The position numbers and the translations under genes are program-made. A stretch of 64,000 nt of DNA from contig NZ_CP045720.1 of NCBI RefSeq assembly GCF_009646115.1, positions 2,542,001-2,606,000 on the forward strand. The letters run 5' to 3'. This DNA is from Pantoea eucalypti (GTDB lineage: Bacteria; Pseudomonadota; Gammaproteobacteria; Enterobacterales; Enterobacteriaceae). Of this stretch, positions 47,400-58,353 are shown one piece after another; within the stretch, counting starts at the first letter, position 1, and every line of letters starts with the position of its first letter. The notes under the pieces are model-generated. The model was not told the origin of the DNA. It searched no databases and saw nothing but the letters and a program-made list of their open reading frames with translations.

Positions 47400-48031
47400 C
47401 ACGCCTGCTCCGCCAGCCAGCTATCCAGCGTCGCTTTAAGTGACGCGGTCACTTCTTCCAGCGACTGAGTGGCATCAATGGTAAGAATGGTGGGATCGTC
47501 TGCTGCCAGCGTCAGATAGCGCGCGCGGGTGCGCTCAAAGAAGCGCAATGACTCCTGCTCAATACGATCCAGCTCGCCACGTGCACGGGCACGCTGGAGA
47601 CCAATATCAGGTGTCACATCCAGATAGAGCGTCAGGTCGGGACGGAAATCGCCTAAGACAGCATCACGCAGCGTCTGCATCAGTTCACTGTCGAGTCCCC
47701 GACCGCCGCCCTGGTAAGCCTGAGAAGAGAGATCGTGTCGATCGCCAATCACCCAGGCACCGCGAGCCAGCGCAGGTTTGATGACGGTCTCCACCAGCTG
47801 AACGCGCGCTGCATAGAGCATCAGCAGCTCTGCTTTATCCGTAACCTGCTCACCCTCAATCCCCTGCTTGACCAGTGTCCGCAGCTGTTCTGCCAGCGGC
47901 GTGCCGCCCGGTTCACGGGTAAAGACCAGATCGTTGATGCCCCGGGCGCGCAGCGTGGCAACAATAGCATCACGCGCAGTGGTCTTTCCGGCGCCTTCCA
48001 GGCCTTCAATGACGATAAACTTACTGTTCAT
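47399..48031 (-). CDS. tmk: Thymidylate kinase
   Basis: Phosphorylates dTMP to dTDP. P-loop GLEGAGKTT (9-17), DR[YH] motif in [14 protein letters not shown] and the LID region with [10 protein letters not shown]. 210 residues. It overlaps mltG by 11 bases and holB by one. Confidence 0.97.
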   Translation of the reverse strand: MNSKFIVIEGLEGAGKTTARDAIVATLRARGINDLVFTREPGGTPLAEQLRTLVKQGIEGEQVTDKAELLMLYAARVQLVETVIKPALARGAWVIGDRHDLSSQAYQGGGRGLDSELMQTLRDAVLGDFRPDLTLYLDVTPDIGLQRARARGELDRIEQESLRFFERTRARYLTLAADDPTILTIDATQSLEEVTASLKATLDSWLAEQA

Positions 48032-49040
48032 TTTTTTCCTTCAGTGTCTGCCGGTAAATCTGCACCGCTTTGTTATGGCTGGCAAGGTTGGTGGTGAACG
48101 TATGTCCACCCTTCCCGTCTGCAACGAAGTAGAGATAGTTCGTTTTTTCAGGATGCGCTGCTGCCTGCAGCGATGCTTTGCCCGGCATGGCAATCGGGCC
48201 AGGCGGCAGCCCGTTAATCGTGTAAGTATTGTACGCGCTGGCGGTTTCAAGATCTTTGCGGGTCAGCGTGCCGTTATAACTGTCACCCATGCCATAGATG
48301 ACGGTGGGATCGGTCTGCAACCGCATTCCCGTGCGCAGGCGATTAATAAACACCGAGGCGACACGTGCGCGCTCTTCGCTGACACCGGTCTCTTTCTCAA
48401 TGATGGAGGCCATCGTCACCATATCCTGTGGCGTTTTATAGGGCAGATTGTCCGCCCGTCCCTGCCACACCGCATCAATGGTCTTTTTCATCCGATCATG
48501 CGCCCGCTGCAACAGCGCCATATCGGTGGTGTTCGCCGTGTAGAGATAGGTATCCGGGAAGAAGTTGCCTTCCAATTGTTCAGGCTCCACCTTGAGTGCG
48601 CTGGCCAGGGTGGCGAACTGATCGTCTTTCAGGGTGTGCCGGATGTAGGGCGCTTTACGCAGTTCACTCAGCCATTCTTTGAGCCGCTGACCTTCGACGA
48701 ACCGCACCGGGAATTGCGCCTCTTTGCCGCTGGCCAGCAGCTGTAACAGCGAGCGTACGGTCATGGTTGGCTCAAGGCGATAAGTGCCCGCCTTAAAGGT
48801 CGCCAGTTCCGGCTCCAGACGCAGCAGCGCACCAAACCAGATACTGTGGGGAATAATTTTCTGCTCTTCCAGCTGCGCTTCAAGCGCAACCCGCCCCGTG
48901 CCGGCAGGCAGCGTATAAATCGTTTCCTGTTTCAGCGTCAATGGGGTGGCAGCAAACTGCTTAACCTGCCAGTAACTCAGCACCGCTGCGAGAACGACGA
49001 TTGCCAGCAGGCTGACGAGAATCTTTTTACTTCGAATCAT
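48021..49040 (-). CDS. mltG: Endolytic murein transglycosylase MltG
   Basis: A 339-residue inner-membrane enzyme (YceG) that cleaves nascent glycan strands and so limits their length. N-terminal membrane anchor (about 7-25), a LysM-like part, then the YceG catalytic domain with the essential Glu in [11 protein letters not shown] and the INGLPPGPI segment. ATG overlaps the pabC stop as ATGA. Confidence 0.95.
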   Translation of the reverse strand: MIRSKKILVSLLAIVVLAAVLSYWQVKQFAATPLTLKQETIYTLPAGTGRVALEAQLEEQKIIPHSIWFGALLRLEPELATFKAGTYRLEPTMTVRSLLQLLASGKEAQFPVRFVEGQRLKEWLSELRKAPYIRHTLKDDQFATLASALKVEPEQLEGNFFPDTYLYTANTTDMALLQRAHDRMKKTIDAVWQGRADNLPYKTPQDMVTMASIIEKETGVSEERARVASVFINRLRTGMRLQTDPTVIYGMGDSYNGTLTRKDLETASAYNTYTINGLPPGPIAMPGKASLQAAAHPEKTNYLYFVADGKGGHTFTTNLASHNKAVQIYRQTLKEKNEQ

Positions 49041-49852
49041 GATGCATCCATTATTTGTTCACAGCTTGCCAGCAGCTGCTTAAACAGCGAGCGCTCAGTA
49101 AACTGCACCGCTTCTATCTGTCGGACCGGCAGAACCGGCATCAGCGCGTTACATATCACCACTTCATCGGCGGCCAGCAGTTGCGCCGGTTCGCTTTTCA
49201 CTATCTGGCAAGCCTGACCTGCGGCAGCAAGTTGCGCCATAAGACTCCGCCGCATAATGCCATCGACACCCGATGCCGAGAGATCGGGCGTGAAAATCTG
49301 CGTGCCCTGACGCCAGAATAAATTGGCCGCACAGCATTCCACCACCCAACCTTCAGTGTCAAGCACCAGCGCCTCGTCGGCGTCTGTCTGGTCAAGATGA
49401 GCCCGGATCATCACCTGCTCCACGCGGTTCAGGTGCTTGATACCGGCAAATTGCGGGTTTCGCGCCAGACGAATCGGACTAAGCCGGAGTCGGGCACCAC
49501 GCTGCTGTATATCGGTGTAGTGTTGTGGCCAGGCGGCCAGAGAGACGATTCGCACAGGTTCGCCACAGCCGCGACGGCTGTAACCCCGCCCGCCGCTGCC
49601 CGCGCTGATAATCACTTTCAGCACCGCCTGGGTTTGTTCATAAGCGGCCTGCTTCATCTCGGTCTCAAGCTGATGCCAGTCGACGCCAGCGATCCATAAC
49701 CGCTCACAGCAATCTTTAAGGCGCTGAATATGGCTTTCCAGCATCACAATTTTACCCTGACGCACGGCGGCGGTAGTAAAACAGCCATCGCCGAACTGCA
49801 GTGCGCGGTCGCTGGCGGCCACTGTCGATTGTCTGAACCCGTTAATCCACAT
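49037..49852 (-). CDS. pabC: Aminodeoxychorismate lyase
   Basis: PLP enzyme that converts 4-amino-4-deoxychorismate to p-aminobenzoate for folate synthesis. Fold-type IV features include DRALQFGDG, the PLP lysine in [10 protein letters not shown] and the [14 protein letters not shown] segment. The ATG at 49852 with AGGAGAG upstream gives 271 residues; the open frame beyond is not used. Confidence 0.95.
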   Translation of the reverse strand: MWINGFRQSTVAASDRALQFGDGCFTTAAVRQGKIVMLESHIQRLKDCCERLWIAGVDWHQLETEMKQAAYEQTQAVLKVIISAGSGGRGYSRRGCGEPVRIVSLAAWPQHYTDIQQRGARLRLSPIRLARNPQFAGIKHLNRVEQVMIRAHLDQTDADEALVLDTEGWVVECCAANLFWRQGTQIFTPDLSASGVDGIMRRSLMAQLAAAGQACQIVKSEPAQLLAADEVVICNALMPVLPVRQIEAVQFTERSLFKQLLASCEQIMDAS

Positions 49853-49902
49853 CGTTCTCTCCTGAGCGTGACCTCTGATTTCACCGCATTTTGCAGGATA
49901 AA

Positions 49903-49931
49903 AAAAGGCCCGCATCGCGGGCCTTTTTAGC
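49903..49931. terminator. Terminator between fabF and pabC
   Basis: AAAAAGGCCCGC / GCGGGCCTTTTT stem with a three-base loop lies 12 bases after fabF on the minus strand; transcription into pabC probably needs readthrough or its own start. Confidence 0.82.
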
Positions 49932-49943
49932 AATCAGCAACGA

Positions 49944-51185
49944 TTACACTTTACGGAAAATCAATGAACCGTTGGTTCCGCCGAATCCGAAAGAGTTACA
50001 CAGCGTGTATTCCAGACCAGAAACCTGACGCGCGGTGTGAGGTACGAAGTCAAGATCGCAGCCCTCATCCGGATTGTCGAGATTGATAGTCGGAGGAACA
50101 GCCTGGTCGCGCAGTGCCAGAATCGAGTAAATCGCTTCAACAGCGCCTGCGGCACCCAGCAAGTGCCCGGTCATTGATTTGGTTGAGCTGACCATCACAC
50201 TGCTGGCCGCTGCCCCGAAGACCGATTTCACCGCCTGCGCTTCCGCTTTATCACCCGCTGGCGTGGACGTACCGTGCGCGTTGACATAGCCAATCTGCTC
50301 TGGCGTCATTTGGGCATCGCGCAGCGCATTGATCATGGCCGCCGCGGCACCTGAACCATCTTCTGGTGGTGAAGTCATGTGGTAGGCATCGCTGCTCATA
50401 CCAAAACCTACGATTTCAGCGTAGATTTTTGCGCCACGCTTCTTCGCATGCTCGTACTCTTCGAGTACCACAATGCCGGCACCGTCACCCAGCACAAAAC
50501 CGTCGCGATCTTTATCCCACGGGCGGCTGGCCGCTTGCGGGTTTTCGTTTCGGGTTGAGAGGGCACGTGCTGCACCAAAACCACCCACGCCTAATGGCGT
50601 ACTGGCTTTCTCTGCGCCACCCGCCAGCATCACGTCAGCATCGTTATAAGCGATGATACGTGCAGCATGACCGATGTTGTGCACACCAGAGGTACAGGCT
50701 GTCGCGATAGAGATGCTTGGACCTTTCAGGCCATACATGATGCTGAGATGCCCCGCCACCATGTTAACGATGGTTGAAGGCACAAAGAATGGGCTGATTT
50801 TGCGCGGACCGCCGTTGACCAGTGAAGTATGATTCTCTTCAATCAGACCTAAACCACCGATGCCGGAGCCAATTGCCGCGCCAACACGGCCTGCATTTTC
50901 GTCGGTGACAACCAGACCACTGTCCTGCATGGCCTGCATACCGGCTACAATGCCGTACTGGATGAAGGCATCCATCTTGCGCTGATCTTTGCGCGAGATG
51001 TAGTCATCACAATTAAAACCTCTTACCAGACCTGCAAAACGCGTTGCATAAGCACTGGTATCAAAATGGTCGATCAGGGTAATGCCGCTCTGACCGGCAA
51101 GGAGAGCACTCCAGGTAGACTCTACGGTATTGCCGACAGGAGACAACATGCCAAGACCAGTCACAACTACACGACGCTTAGACAC
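49944..51185 (-). CDS. fabF: Beta-ketoacyl-ACP synthase II
   Basis: Condensing enzyme that elongates acyl-ACP, including cis-vaccenate production at low temperature. The catalytic Cys is in TACTSGVHN, with the histidines in [11 protein letters not shown] and GHLLGAAG. 413 residues as in E. coli. A hairpin separates it from acpP. Confidence 0.97.
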   Translation of the reverse strand: MSKRRVVVTGLGMLSPVGNTVESTWSALLAGQSGITLIDHFDTSAYATRFAGLVRGFNCDDYISRKDQRKMDAFIQYGIVAGMQAMQDSGLVVTDENAGRVGAAIGSGIGGLGLIEENHTSLVNGGPRKISPFFVPSTIVNMVAGHLSIMYGLKGPSISIATACTSGVHNIGHAARIIAYNDADVMLAGGAEKASTPLGVGGFGAARALSTRNENPQAASRPWDKDRDGFVLGDGAGIVVLEEYEHAKKRGAKIYAEIVGFGMSSDAYHMTSPPEDGSGAAAAMINALRDAQMTPEQIGYVNAHGTSTPAGDKAEAQAVKSVFGAAASSVMVSSTKSMTGHLLGAAGAVEAIYSILALRDQAVPPTINLDNPDEGCDLDFVPHTARQVSGLEYTLCNSFGFGGTNGSLIFRKV

Positions 51186-51224
51186 GTTCGTCCTCCAGGG
51201 AGGGGAAATAGGGAACTATGTGGG

Positions 51225-51262
51225 ACAAACAAAAAAATCAGGCGGTCGAGCGACCGCCTGAA
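51225..51262 (-). terminator. Attenuating hairpin between acpP and fabF
   Basis: A ten-base-pair stem (CAGGCGGTCG / CGACCGCCTG) with a two-base loop and a following T-run on the minus strand. It should give the high acpP to fabF transcript ratio seen in enterobacteria. Confidence 0.8.
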
Positions 51263-51270
51263 GATATTCA

Positions 51271-51507
51271 TTAGCCTTTATGGCTATTGATATAGTCGAT
51301 CGCTGCCTGAACGGTAGTGATTTTCTCAGCTTCTTCGTCTGGAATCTCAGTATCAAACTCTTCTTCCAGAGCCATCACCAGCTCAACGGTATCAAGAGAA
51401 TCGGCACCCAGGTCTTCTACGAAAGATGCAGAGTTGGTGACTTCTTCCTCTTTCACACCCAGCTGCTCACTGATGATTTTCTTAACGCGTTGTTCGATAT
51501 CGCTCAT
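51271..51507 (-). CDS. acpP: Acyl carrier protein
   Basis: A 78-residue acidic carrier of fatty-acid intermediates. The phosphopantetheine attachment serine is in the conserved [11 protein letters not shown] (Ser37 counting Met). The start at 51507 ([11 protein letters not shown]) equals E. coli in length; the longer open frame is ignored. Confidence 0.98.
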   Translation of the reverse strand: MSDIEQRVKKIISEQLGVKEEEVTNSASFVEDLGADSLDTVELVMALEEEFDTEIPDEEAEKITTVQAAIDYINSHKG

Positions 51508-51661
51508 ACTATTTAATTTCCTATCAAAACTCGCTTTCGCGATGGTTTTCGTAGTGTATAAAATGGTGAAAAAGATGCAACAAAATCCCGGCTGGTCGAA
51601 CCACGATTTTGCGTTATTTTGCGGTTTTAACCGCAAATAAAGCAAATGATTTCGTGATTTA

Positions 51662-52396
51662 TCAGACCATGTACATTCCGCCATTGACGTGCAGCGTTTC
51701 ACCTGTGATGTAGGCTGCTTCGTCAGAGGCTAAAAATGCGACAGCATTGGCGATTTCCTGTGCATCGCCTAAGCGACCCGCAGGGACTTCCGCCAAAATA
51801 CCGGAACGTTGATCTTCGTTCAGTGCCCGCGTCATGTCAGTCTCAATAAAGCCTGGAGCCACGACGTTGACGGTAATGCCACGTGACGCGATTTCGCGCG
51901 CCAGTGATTTGCTAAAACCAATCAAACCCGCTTTAGCTGCCGCGTAGTTTGCCTGGCCCGCATTACCCATGGTTCCAACAACGGAACCAATGGTGATGAT
52001 ACGGCCCACGCGCTTTTTCATCATGGCACGCAGGACCGCCTTAGAAAGGCGGAATACCGATGTGAGGTTAGTATCTAAGATATCCTCCCACTCATCGTCC
52101 TTCATGCGCATGAGGAGATTATCACGCGTAATGCCTGCATTATTGACTAAAATATCCACTTCGCCAAATTCCGCGCGAATATTCTCTAAAACGCTGCTGA
52201 TGGAGTCAGCATCTGTCACATTCAGTAACAGGCCTTTACCCTTGTCGCCAAGGTAAGCACTGATGGCGTCGGCGCCATTCTGGCTGGTTGCAGTACCCAC
52301 AACTTTAGCACCACGTGCCGCCAGGGTTTCTGCAATCGCACGACCAATGCCGCGACTCGCGCCGGTAACCAGCGCAACTTTACCTTCAAAGCTCAT
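51662..52396 (-). CDS. fabG: 3-oxoacyl-ACP reductase
   Basis: NADPH-dependent SDR enzyme of fatty-acid elongation. Cofactor motif [10 protein letters not shown] (12-21) and catalytic Ser-Tyr-Lys in IGSVVG..YAAAKAG. 244 residues. Ten bases separate it from fabD; 154 bases with the acpP promoter follow. Confidence 0.98.
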   Translation of the reverse strand: MSFEGKVALVTGASRGIGRAIAETLAARGAKVVGTATSQNGADAISAYLGDKGKGLLLNVTDADSISSVLENIRAEFGEVDILVNNAGITRDNLLMRMKDDEWEDILDTNLTSVFRLSKAVLRAMMKKRVGRIITIGSVVGTMGNAGQANYAAAKAGLIGFSKSLAREIASRGITVNVVAPGFIETDMTRALNEDQRSGILAEVPAGRLGDAQEIANAVAFLASDEAAYITGETLHVNGGMYMV

Positions 52397-52406
52397 GATT
52401 TTCCTC

Positions 52407-53339
52407 TTATTCCTTACCGAGTGCAGCTGTCAGGGATGCTGTATCGTTAACGGCAGCCGCTGTCAGACTATCGACAATACGTTTCGTCAGACCGGTCAGG
52501 ACTTTACCTGGACCCATCTCCAGGAGTTGCGTAACGCCCTGTTCTGCCATCGCTTCCACACTCTCAGTCCAGCGAACCGGGCTGTAAAGCTGACGAACCA
52601 GCGCATGCCGGATTGCCGCAGCATCGGTTTCTGCTTTCACATCGACGTTATTAATCACTGGCACCGCAGGCGCAGCAAACGTAATGTTTTCCAGCGCGAC
52701 CGCCAGTTTATCCGCTGCGGGCTTCATCAGTGCGCAGTGGGAAGGCACGCTGACGGGCAGTGGCAGGGCACGTTTAGCGCCCGCGGCTTTACAGGCAGCA
52801 CCTGCACGCTCAACGGCTTCTTTGTTACCCGCAATGACCACCTGGCCCGGCGAATTGAAGTTAACCGGTGAAACCACCTGTCCCTGCGCGCTCTCCTCGC
52901 AGGCTTTGCGAATAGCTGCGTCATCCAGGCCAATAATCGCCTGCATCGCGCCAGTGCCTTCTGGCACGGCTTCCTGCATCAGTTTGCCGCGCAGCTCAAC
53001 CAGCTTCACGGCATCAGCAAAGCTGAGCACACCGGCGCAAACCAGCGCAGAGTATTCACCCAGGCTGTGACCGGCCATCAGGACTGGCTGTTGACCGCCC
53101 TGCTGCTGCCAGACACGATAGATAGCCACCGAGGCGGCAAGCAATGCAGGCTGAGTCTGCCAGGTTTTATTCAGCTCTTCAGCCGGACCCTGACTCACTA
53201 ACTGCCACAGATCATATCCCAGCGCGTCCGAGGCTTCACGAAAGGTCTCTTCAACCAGCGGATAGGTCGCGGCTAATTCAGTCAGCATGCCCACGGTCTG
53301 TGAACCCTGACCTGGAAAAACAAATGCAATTTGCGTCAT
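52407..53339 (-). CDS. fabD: Malonyl-CoA:ACP transacylase
   Basis: Transfers malonyl groups to ACP. Nucleophile elbow GHSLGEYSAL with the active Ser, GQGSQTVGM at the N-terminus and the later His in SVPSHCALM. 310 residues. It is 16 bases from fabH in the same operon. Confidence 0.97.
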   Translation of the reverse strand: MTQIAFVFPGQGSQTVGMLTELAATYPLVEETFREASDALGYDLWQLVSQGPAEELNKTWQTQPALLAASVAIYRVWQQQGGQQPVLMAGHSLGEYSALVCAGVLSFADAVKLVELRGKLMQEAVPEGTGAMQAIIGLDDAAIRKACEESAQGQVVSPVNFNSPGQVVIAGNKEAVERAGAACKAAGAKRALPLPVSVPSHCALMKPAADKLAVALENITFAAPAVPVINNVDVKAETDAAAIRHALVRQLYSPVRWTESVEAMAEQGVTQLLEMGPGKVLTGLTKRIVDSLTAAAVNDTASLTAALGKE

Positions 53340-53355
53340 CTTTCGTTCCTGTCAA

Positions 53356-54309
53356 TCAAAAGCGAACCAGCGCAGAACCCCAGGTGAATCCACCACCAAA
53401 GGCTTCCAGCAAAATAAGGTGTCCGGGTTTGATGCGGCCATCACGAACCGCTTCATCCAGTGCACTTGGCACCGATGCGGCAGAGGTATTGCCGTGACGA
53501 TCCAGTGTAACGACTACTTTATCCATGGTCATACCGAGTTTTTTCGCGGTGGCGCTGATGATGCGCAGATTAGCCTGATGCGGCACCAGCCAGTCCAGCA
53601 TTTCGCGATCGAGATTATTGGCCTGAAGCGTTTCGTCAACGATGTGAGCCAGCTCGGTAACCGCGACTTTGAAGACTTCGTTGCCTGCCATTGTGACATA
53701 AGCAGGCTGATCCTGATGAGCGCGATCCTGATAAGGCAGCGTCAGCAACTGGGCATAGCGACCATCAGCATGAAGATGAGTTGAGATAATCCCCTGCTCT
53801 TCGCTCTGACCCAGCACGACCGCACCAGCGCCATCACCGAACAGGATGATGGTACCGCGATCTTCAGGATCCAGCGCGCGCGCCAGAACATCAGCACCAA
53901 TCACCAGAGCGTGTTTAACCGCGCCATTTTTAATGTATTGATCGGCCACGCTCAGCGCATAGGTAAAACCTGCACAGGCGGCAGCAAGGTCAAATGCCGC
54001 ACAGTCTTTGATCTCCAGCATTTGCTGGATCATGCAGGCGGAGCTTGGGAAGGCGTGGCTGGAAGAGGTTGTGGCGACAATAATCAGCCCAATCTCGTTC
54101 GCGTCAACGCCGGCCATTTCAAGGGCGCGTTGCGCCGCACTGAATCCCATGGTGGCGACGGTTTCGTCAGGCGCAGCAATGCGGCGCTCACGGATGCCCG
54201 TACGGGTCACAATCCACTCGTCCGACGTCTCCACCATTTTTTCCAGATCGGCATTGGTGCGAACCTGGCTGGGCAGATAACTGCCCGTACCGATAATTTT
54301 GGTATACAT
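53356..54309 (-). CDS. fabH: Beta-ketoacyl-ACP synthase III
   Basis: Starts fatty-acid synthesis by condensing acetyl-CoA with malonyl-ACP. Catalytic Cys in [10 protein letters not shown], His in [11 protein letters not shown] and Asn in [10 protein letters not shown]. 317 residues; its ATG directly follows the plsX stop. Confidence 0.97.
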   Translation of the reverse strand: MYTKIIGTGSYLPSQVRTNADLEKMVETSDEWIVTRTGIRERRIAAPDETVATMGFSAAQRALEMAGVDANEIGLIIVATTSSSHAFPSSACMIQQMLEIKDCAAFDLAAACAGFTYALSVADQYIKNGAVKHALVIGADVLARALDPEDRGTIILFGDGAGAVVLGQSEEQGIISTHLHADGRYAQLLTLPYQDRAHQDQPAYVTMAGNEVFKVAVTELAHIVDETLQANNLDREMLDWLVPHQANLRIISATAKKLGMTMDKVVVTLDRHGNTSAASVPSALDEAVRDGRIKPGHLILLEAFGGGFTWGSALVRF

Positions 54310-55350
54310 CTAGGCTTTGTCACTCCTGGCTAATACAGCATCAAGGCGCGCAGCAATTCGCTCGGGAATTTGCTGCCTCACCGCCTGCTCTGCCTGTTCT
54401 ATCGCCACGGCGAAAGCGTGTTGATTTGCTGCGCCGTGACTCTTGATCACTGTTCCGCGCAATCCTAACAGACAAGCGCCATTGTACTGGTCAGGGTTGA
54501 GTTGCCCGAAGCGCTTCGCCAGGCGTTTCTGGATTAAGCGTCCCAGCAACGTCAGCCACCATGACCGTTTTTTACCTTCCCCTGATGACTTCAGCAGAGA
54601 AAGAAACATTCTTACCACGCCTTCCATTGTCTTCAGCGTGACGTTTCCGACAAAACCGTCACAGACCATCACATCCGTTTTACCGGTAAGCAGGTCATTG
54701 CCTTCGAGGTAACCAATATAGTTGATTTGCGGTGATTCTCGCAGTACTACTGCGGCATCGCGAATAGTTTCCAGCCCTTTAGTCTCTTCATGACCAATAT
54801 TGAGCAACGCGACACGGGGCCGTGAAATACCAAGCACATGCTCAGCCATTACCGACCCCATCACAGCAAACTGCACCAGCATGGCACTGTCTGAGTCAAC
54901 ATTCGCGCCCAAATCCAGTACCACCGTTTTACCCTGCTGCTGGTGCGGTAAAACGGACATCAGCGCCGGGCGTTTGATACCGTCCAGCGGTTTTAATAAG
55001 AGTGTTGATAGCCCCATCAGTGCACCGGTATTACCGGCGCTGATACAGGCCTGTGCACGTCCCTCTTTGACCATCTCCAGCGCGACACGCATTGAACTGC
55101 CGCGACTGTTCCGGATGGCCTGAGCAGGCCGCGCATCACTTGCAATAACCGATTCGGCAGGGATAACCTGCAAACGCCCCGTCAGGGAGGAATCCGCTTT
55201 GGCAAGCAATGGCATGAGGGTGTCGGGATTGCCGACCAGAAGAAGGAAAAGTTCCGAATGAGAGGCCAGTGCCTGCAATGCTGCAGGCACTGTCACGCAG
55301 GGACCGAAGTCCCCGCCCATGGCATCAATCGCCAGGGTCAAACGTGTCAA
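54310..55350 (-). CDS. plsX: Phosphate acyltransferase PlsX
   Basis: Makes acyl-phosphate from acyl-ACP for phospholipid synthesis. N-terminus [14 protein letters not shown] and the GNTGALMG and [10 protein letters not shown] segments are typical. The start is a TTG at 55350 with AAGGCG upstream, the same unusual start region as in E. coli. 346 residues, with a shorter C-terminus than E. coli. Confidence 0.95.
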   Translation of the reverse strand: MTRLTLAIDAMGGDFGPCVTVPAALQALASHSELFLLLVGNPDTLMPLLAKADSSLTGRLQVIPAESVIASDARPAQAIRNSRGSSMRVALEMVKEGRAQACISAGNTGALMGLSTLLLKPLDGIKRPALMSVLPHQQQGKTVVLDLGANVDSDSAMLVQFAVMGSVMAEHVLGISRPRVALLNIGHEETKGLETIRDAAVVLRESPQINYIGYLEGNDLLTGKTDVMVCDGFVGNVTLKTMEGVVRMFLSLLKSSGEGKKRSWWLTLLGRLIQKRLAKRFGQLNPDQYNGACLLGLRGTVIKSHGAANQHAFAVAIEQAEQAVRQQIPERIAARLDAVLARSDKA

Positions 55351-55375
55351 GGTATCGCCTTGCTAAGCAAGAAAC

Positions 55376-55546
55376 TTACTTAACGATAACCTTGCGACCG
55401 CGGTAGTAACCATCCGCAGTGATGTGGTGACGCAGATGAGTTTCGCCAGAAACTTTATCTACTGACAGAGCAGCAGTGGTCAGCGCATCGTGCGAACGAC
55501 GCATACCACGCTTAGAACGGGTGGGTTTATTCTGTTGTACGGCCAT
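55376..55546 (-). CDS. rpmF: 50S ribosomal protein L32
   Basis: I read a 56-residue basic protein from the ATG at 55546, beginning [20 protein letters not shown] and ending [11 protein letters not shown], one residue shorter than E. coli L32. It lies between yceD and plsX as in other enterobacteria, where rpmF and plsX-fab genes are co-transcribed and tie ribosome and membrane synthesis. Confidence 0.97.
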   Translation of the reverse strand: MAVQQNKPTRSKRGMRRSHDALTTAALSVDKVSGETHLRHHITADGYYRGRKVIVK

Positions 55547-55560
55547 GGACCTTACTCCTA

Positions 55561-56082
55561 TTACTTACGCTTTAAACTGGCTAATACGGCAAATGGATTT
55601 GGTTTCTCCGCCTCTGCAGGCAGTTTACCAAAGACCATGTCCGCCTCGGACACTTCACAGTGTTCAGAATCGTGCACCGGAACGACCGGCAGCGCGAGAA
55701 TCAGTTCATCCTCGACAACCGCCAGCAAATCGATCTCACCAAACTCGTTGACATCGACCGGCTCGTACGCTTCCGGTAATGCTTCGGCCTGCTCTTCAGA
55801 AGAGACAGGGCTGAAGCAGTAACTCACTTTTACGTGATGGGGAAAGGTCTGGTTGCAGCGCTGACAACGCAACGTCACCTGTACTTCAGCAGTACCCGTC
55901 AGTACCGCCAGACGCTGGTTATCAACCGCAAACGACATGGCACAATCCACATCACTGTCCACACTAACGACCGACTCGGCCACACGCTCCACCTGTACAG
56001 ATGTGTAGACACCCTGATAATCAAGGCGCTTCTGAGCGGTGCGGACAGGGTCCAGCGTTAGGGGTAATTTTACCTTTTGCAT
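55561..56082 (-). CDS. yceD: 23S rRNA accumulation protein YceD (DUF177)
   Basis: A 173-residue acidic DUF177 protein with a CQRCNQ zinc-ribbon-like pair in the middle (about 96-101) and the conserved C-terminal [11 protein letters not shown].. [12 protein letters not shown]. The E. coli homologue is needed for normal 23S rRNA levels. First gene of the rpmF-plsX-fab operon, divergent from yceF. Confidence 0.92.
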   Translation of the reverse strand: MQKVKLPLTLDPVRTAQKRLDYQGVYTSVQVERVAESVVSVDSDVDCAMSFAVDNQRLAVLTGTAEVQVTLRCQRCNQTFPHHVKVSYCFSPVSSEEQAEALPEAYEPVDVNEFGEIDLLAVVEDELILALPVVPVHDSEHCEVSEADMVFGKLPAEAEKPNPFAVLASLKRK

Positions 56083-56222
56083 AGGGCGCGCATATTAACT
56101 TTGTAATGTCATAGAGTCAAAGAAAAAGGCCGTTAAACAGCATCTTTCAACCACTATTCGCATCCAGTGCGGCGCACAGTTTAAAATGACTGCCACCAAT
56201 TCGCTATCACTATTGAAAAAAA

Positions 56223-56810
56223 ATGACACCATCGATTCTTTTAGCTTCAACGTCGCCCTTCCGGCAGGCTTTACTGCATAAGCTTGGCTTGCCATTTATG
56301 ACCGCCGTGCCGGAGGTTGATGAGTCCCCCGTGCCAGGTGAAACCGCCGAAGCGCTGGTAACACGCCTGGCCGTGGCAAAAGCGCAGGCGCTGGCAAAAA
56401 CCTGGCCCAGCCACTGGATCATCGGCTCGGATCAGGTCTGCGTGCTGGATGGCACGATCACCGGAAAGCCTCACACGGCGGAGAATGCATGCGCGCAACT
56501 GCGTGCCGCCAGCGGTAAAGCCATTACCTTCTATACCGGTCTGGCCCTTTTTCATCCGGGCAGTGGCAGACTGCTGCAGTGCTGTGAGCCCTTTGTGGTG
56601 CATTTCCGCACCTTAACCGACGCCGAAATCGCTGGATACGTGGAAAAAGAACAGCCGCTGCAGTGTGCCGGCAGTTTTAAAAGTGAAGGGCTGGGAATTT
56701 GTCTGTTTGATCGACTGGAGGGCCGCGATCCCAATACGCTGATTGGGCTGCCGCTGATTGCGCTGAATGAGATGTTGCAGCAGGCCGGTATCAATCCTTT
56801 AACGGACTGA
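56223..56810 (+). CDS. yceF: m7GTP pyrophosphatase YceF (Maf family)
   Basis: A 195-residue Maf/HAM1-type nucleotide pyrophosphatase that hydrolyses 7-methyl-GTP. Conserved segments: [35 protein letters not shown] with the catalytic Asp, and [31 protein letters not shown]. Divergent from yceD, convergent with rluC. Confidence 0.94.
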   Translation: MTPSILLASTSPFRQALLHKLGLPFMTAVPEVDESPVPGETAEALVTRLAVAKAQALAKTWPSHWIIGSDQVCVLDGTITGKPHTAENACAQLRAASGKAITFYTGLALFHPGSGRLLQCCEPFVVHFRTLTDAEIAGYVEKEQPLQCAGSFKSEGLGICLFDRLEGRDPNTLIGLPLIALNEMLQQAGINPLTD

Positions 56811-56823
56811 TACCGGAGAGCCG

Positions 56824-57780
56824 TTACGCCTTCATCTGACGCAGTTTATTCAGGCATTGCTTCAGCCCATCATCGAGTGGCGCTTCGACCCGCATTACTT
56901 CGCCCGTGCCAGGATGGGTAAAGGTCAGCGCCGCTGCGTGCAGGAACAGCCGTTTTAATCCGGTTGAGGCCAGCTGACTGTCAAAGTCACGTTCGCCGTA
57001 ACGATCGTCAAAGGCGATGGGATGCCCGGCATGCAGTGTATGAACGCGAATCTGATGTGTGCGTCCGGTGACCGGACTCGCTTTTACCAGGGTGGCAAAG
57101 TCGAACCGCTCTTCCACTTTAAAGCGGGTTTCCGACGCCTTGCCTTCACTGCTGACGCGCACAACACGCTCTCCGCTCTGCAGGATGTTTTTCAGCAGCG
57201 GTGCCTGAACCACCTTCAGATGTGAGGGCCAGTTACCGCGCACCAGAGCCAGGTAATCTTTCTGCATGCCCTTTTCACGCAGTTGCTCATGCAGAGAACG
57301 CAGCGCCGAGCGCTTTTTAGCAACCAGCAGAATACCTGAGGTATCGCGATCGAGGCGATGCACTAATTCCAGAAAGCGCGCTTCAGGTCGCAGGGCGCGT
57401 AACCCTTCAATGACGCCAAAGCTAAGTCCGCTGCCCCCATGCACGGCGGTACCGGAAGGCTTATTCATTACCAGCAGCGACTCATCCTCAAACAGGATGG
57501 CATCAGCCAGTGAGGCAACCTTTGCCAGTTTAGGGGAAACAGCGTCTTCATCGCGTTCCGCTACCCGAACAGGCGGAATGCGTACCTCATCGCCCTCCTC
57601 CAGCTTGTACTCTGGCTTAACGCGCTTTTTATTCACCCGCACCTCGCCTTTGCGTACGATGCGATAAATCATGCTCTTTGGCACACCCTTAAGCTGGGTG
57701 CGCAAAAAGTTATCAATGCGTTGTCCGGCATTTTCAGCCGTGATGGCGACAAAATGTACGCCGGGATTCTCTGTTTTCAT
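56824..57780 (-). CDS. rluC: 23S rRNA pseudouridine(955/2504/2580) synthase RluC
   Basis: A 318-residue synthase with an N-terminal S4 RNA-binding domain (about 18-75) and the catalytic HRLDRDTSG motif (about 141-149); later TGRTHQIRVH completes the RluA-type signature. Divergent from rne, as in E. coli. Confidence 0.96.
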   Translation of the reverse strand: MKTENPGVHFVAITAENAGQRIDNFLRTQLKGVPKSMIYRIVRKGEVRVNKKRVKPEYKLEEGDEVRIPPVRVAERDEDAVSPKLAKVASLADAILFEDESLLVMNKPSGTAVHGGSGLSFGVIEGLRALRPEARFLELVHRLDRDTSGILLVAKKRSALRSLHEQLREKGMQKDYLALVRGNWPSHLKVVQAPLLKNILQSGERVVRVSSEGKASETRFKVEERFDFATLVKASPVTGRTHQIRVHTLHAGHPIAFDDRYGERDFDSQLASTGLKRLFLHAAALTFTHPGTGEVMRVEAPLDDGLKQCLNKLRQMKA

Positions 57781-58353
57781 GGCGGCGATTCTAAATAGTG
57801 TCCCCTGATAGCGCCACCCCTTTTTCTGTGCTTAACTCAGGAGTTGGTGTGACGGCAAGTCGCCTCTCTGCTGGCTTTTTCAGCAAAGCGCTGCATTGTC
57901 GGACACATTAACGCGTTAAATGTAAAGAAACTTCACAAGCTGGCTAAAGTCGCCTTGCTATATGAAGGTTAGCAATGGAATAATGCCTGAGTTTCCTAAC
58001 TGATGCATTTCAGGGCAGAAACCGAGCGAAATTGTCATTTTGCCGGATTGAGCAGACACGCAGCAATGGCGTAAGACGTAATGCGAAATCAGGCACTTAG
58101 CGGGCTGCGGGTTGCGGCCTGGACAGCAGTATGGGATGCACGGGTTTTCTTTATTCTCTCAGGCATTTCCACTATCTGGTGCTGTTTTCCCTTATGAAAA
58201 ACAGGCCACCGACGTTATTTGCGCCCCTCGCGCGGTCGACAGCCGTGAGGTTGACGACATTGCACTAAGTCACGGGGCCATCGGTTGATACTCGTCCAGG
58301 GTAATTATGCCCGCAGCTGTAATCACTCATGAAAGAATAACGAGTAAGTCACG
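57781..58353 (+). promoter_or_regulatory. rluC-rne intergenic region with the autoregulatory rne leader (rne5-like)
   Basis: A 570-base gap whose right 300 bases resemble the long 5' leader of E. coli rne, which RNase E binds and cuts to control its own synthesis. Conserved-looking parts include the block from about 58100 to 58145 and a CCGTGA/TCACGG stem (58243-58248 and 58270-58275) around GAGGTTGACGACATTGCAC. The start codon lacks a strong ribosome-binding site. I see no open frame in it. Confidence 0.65.
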
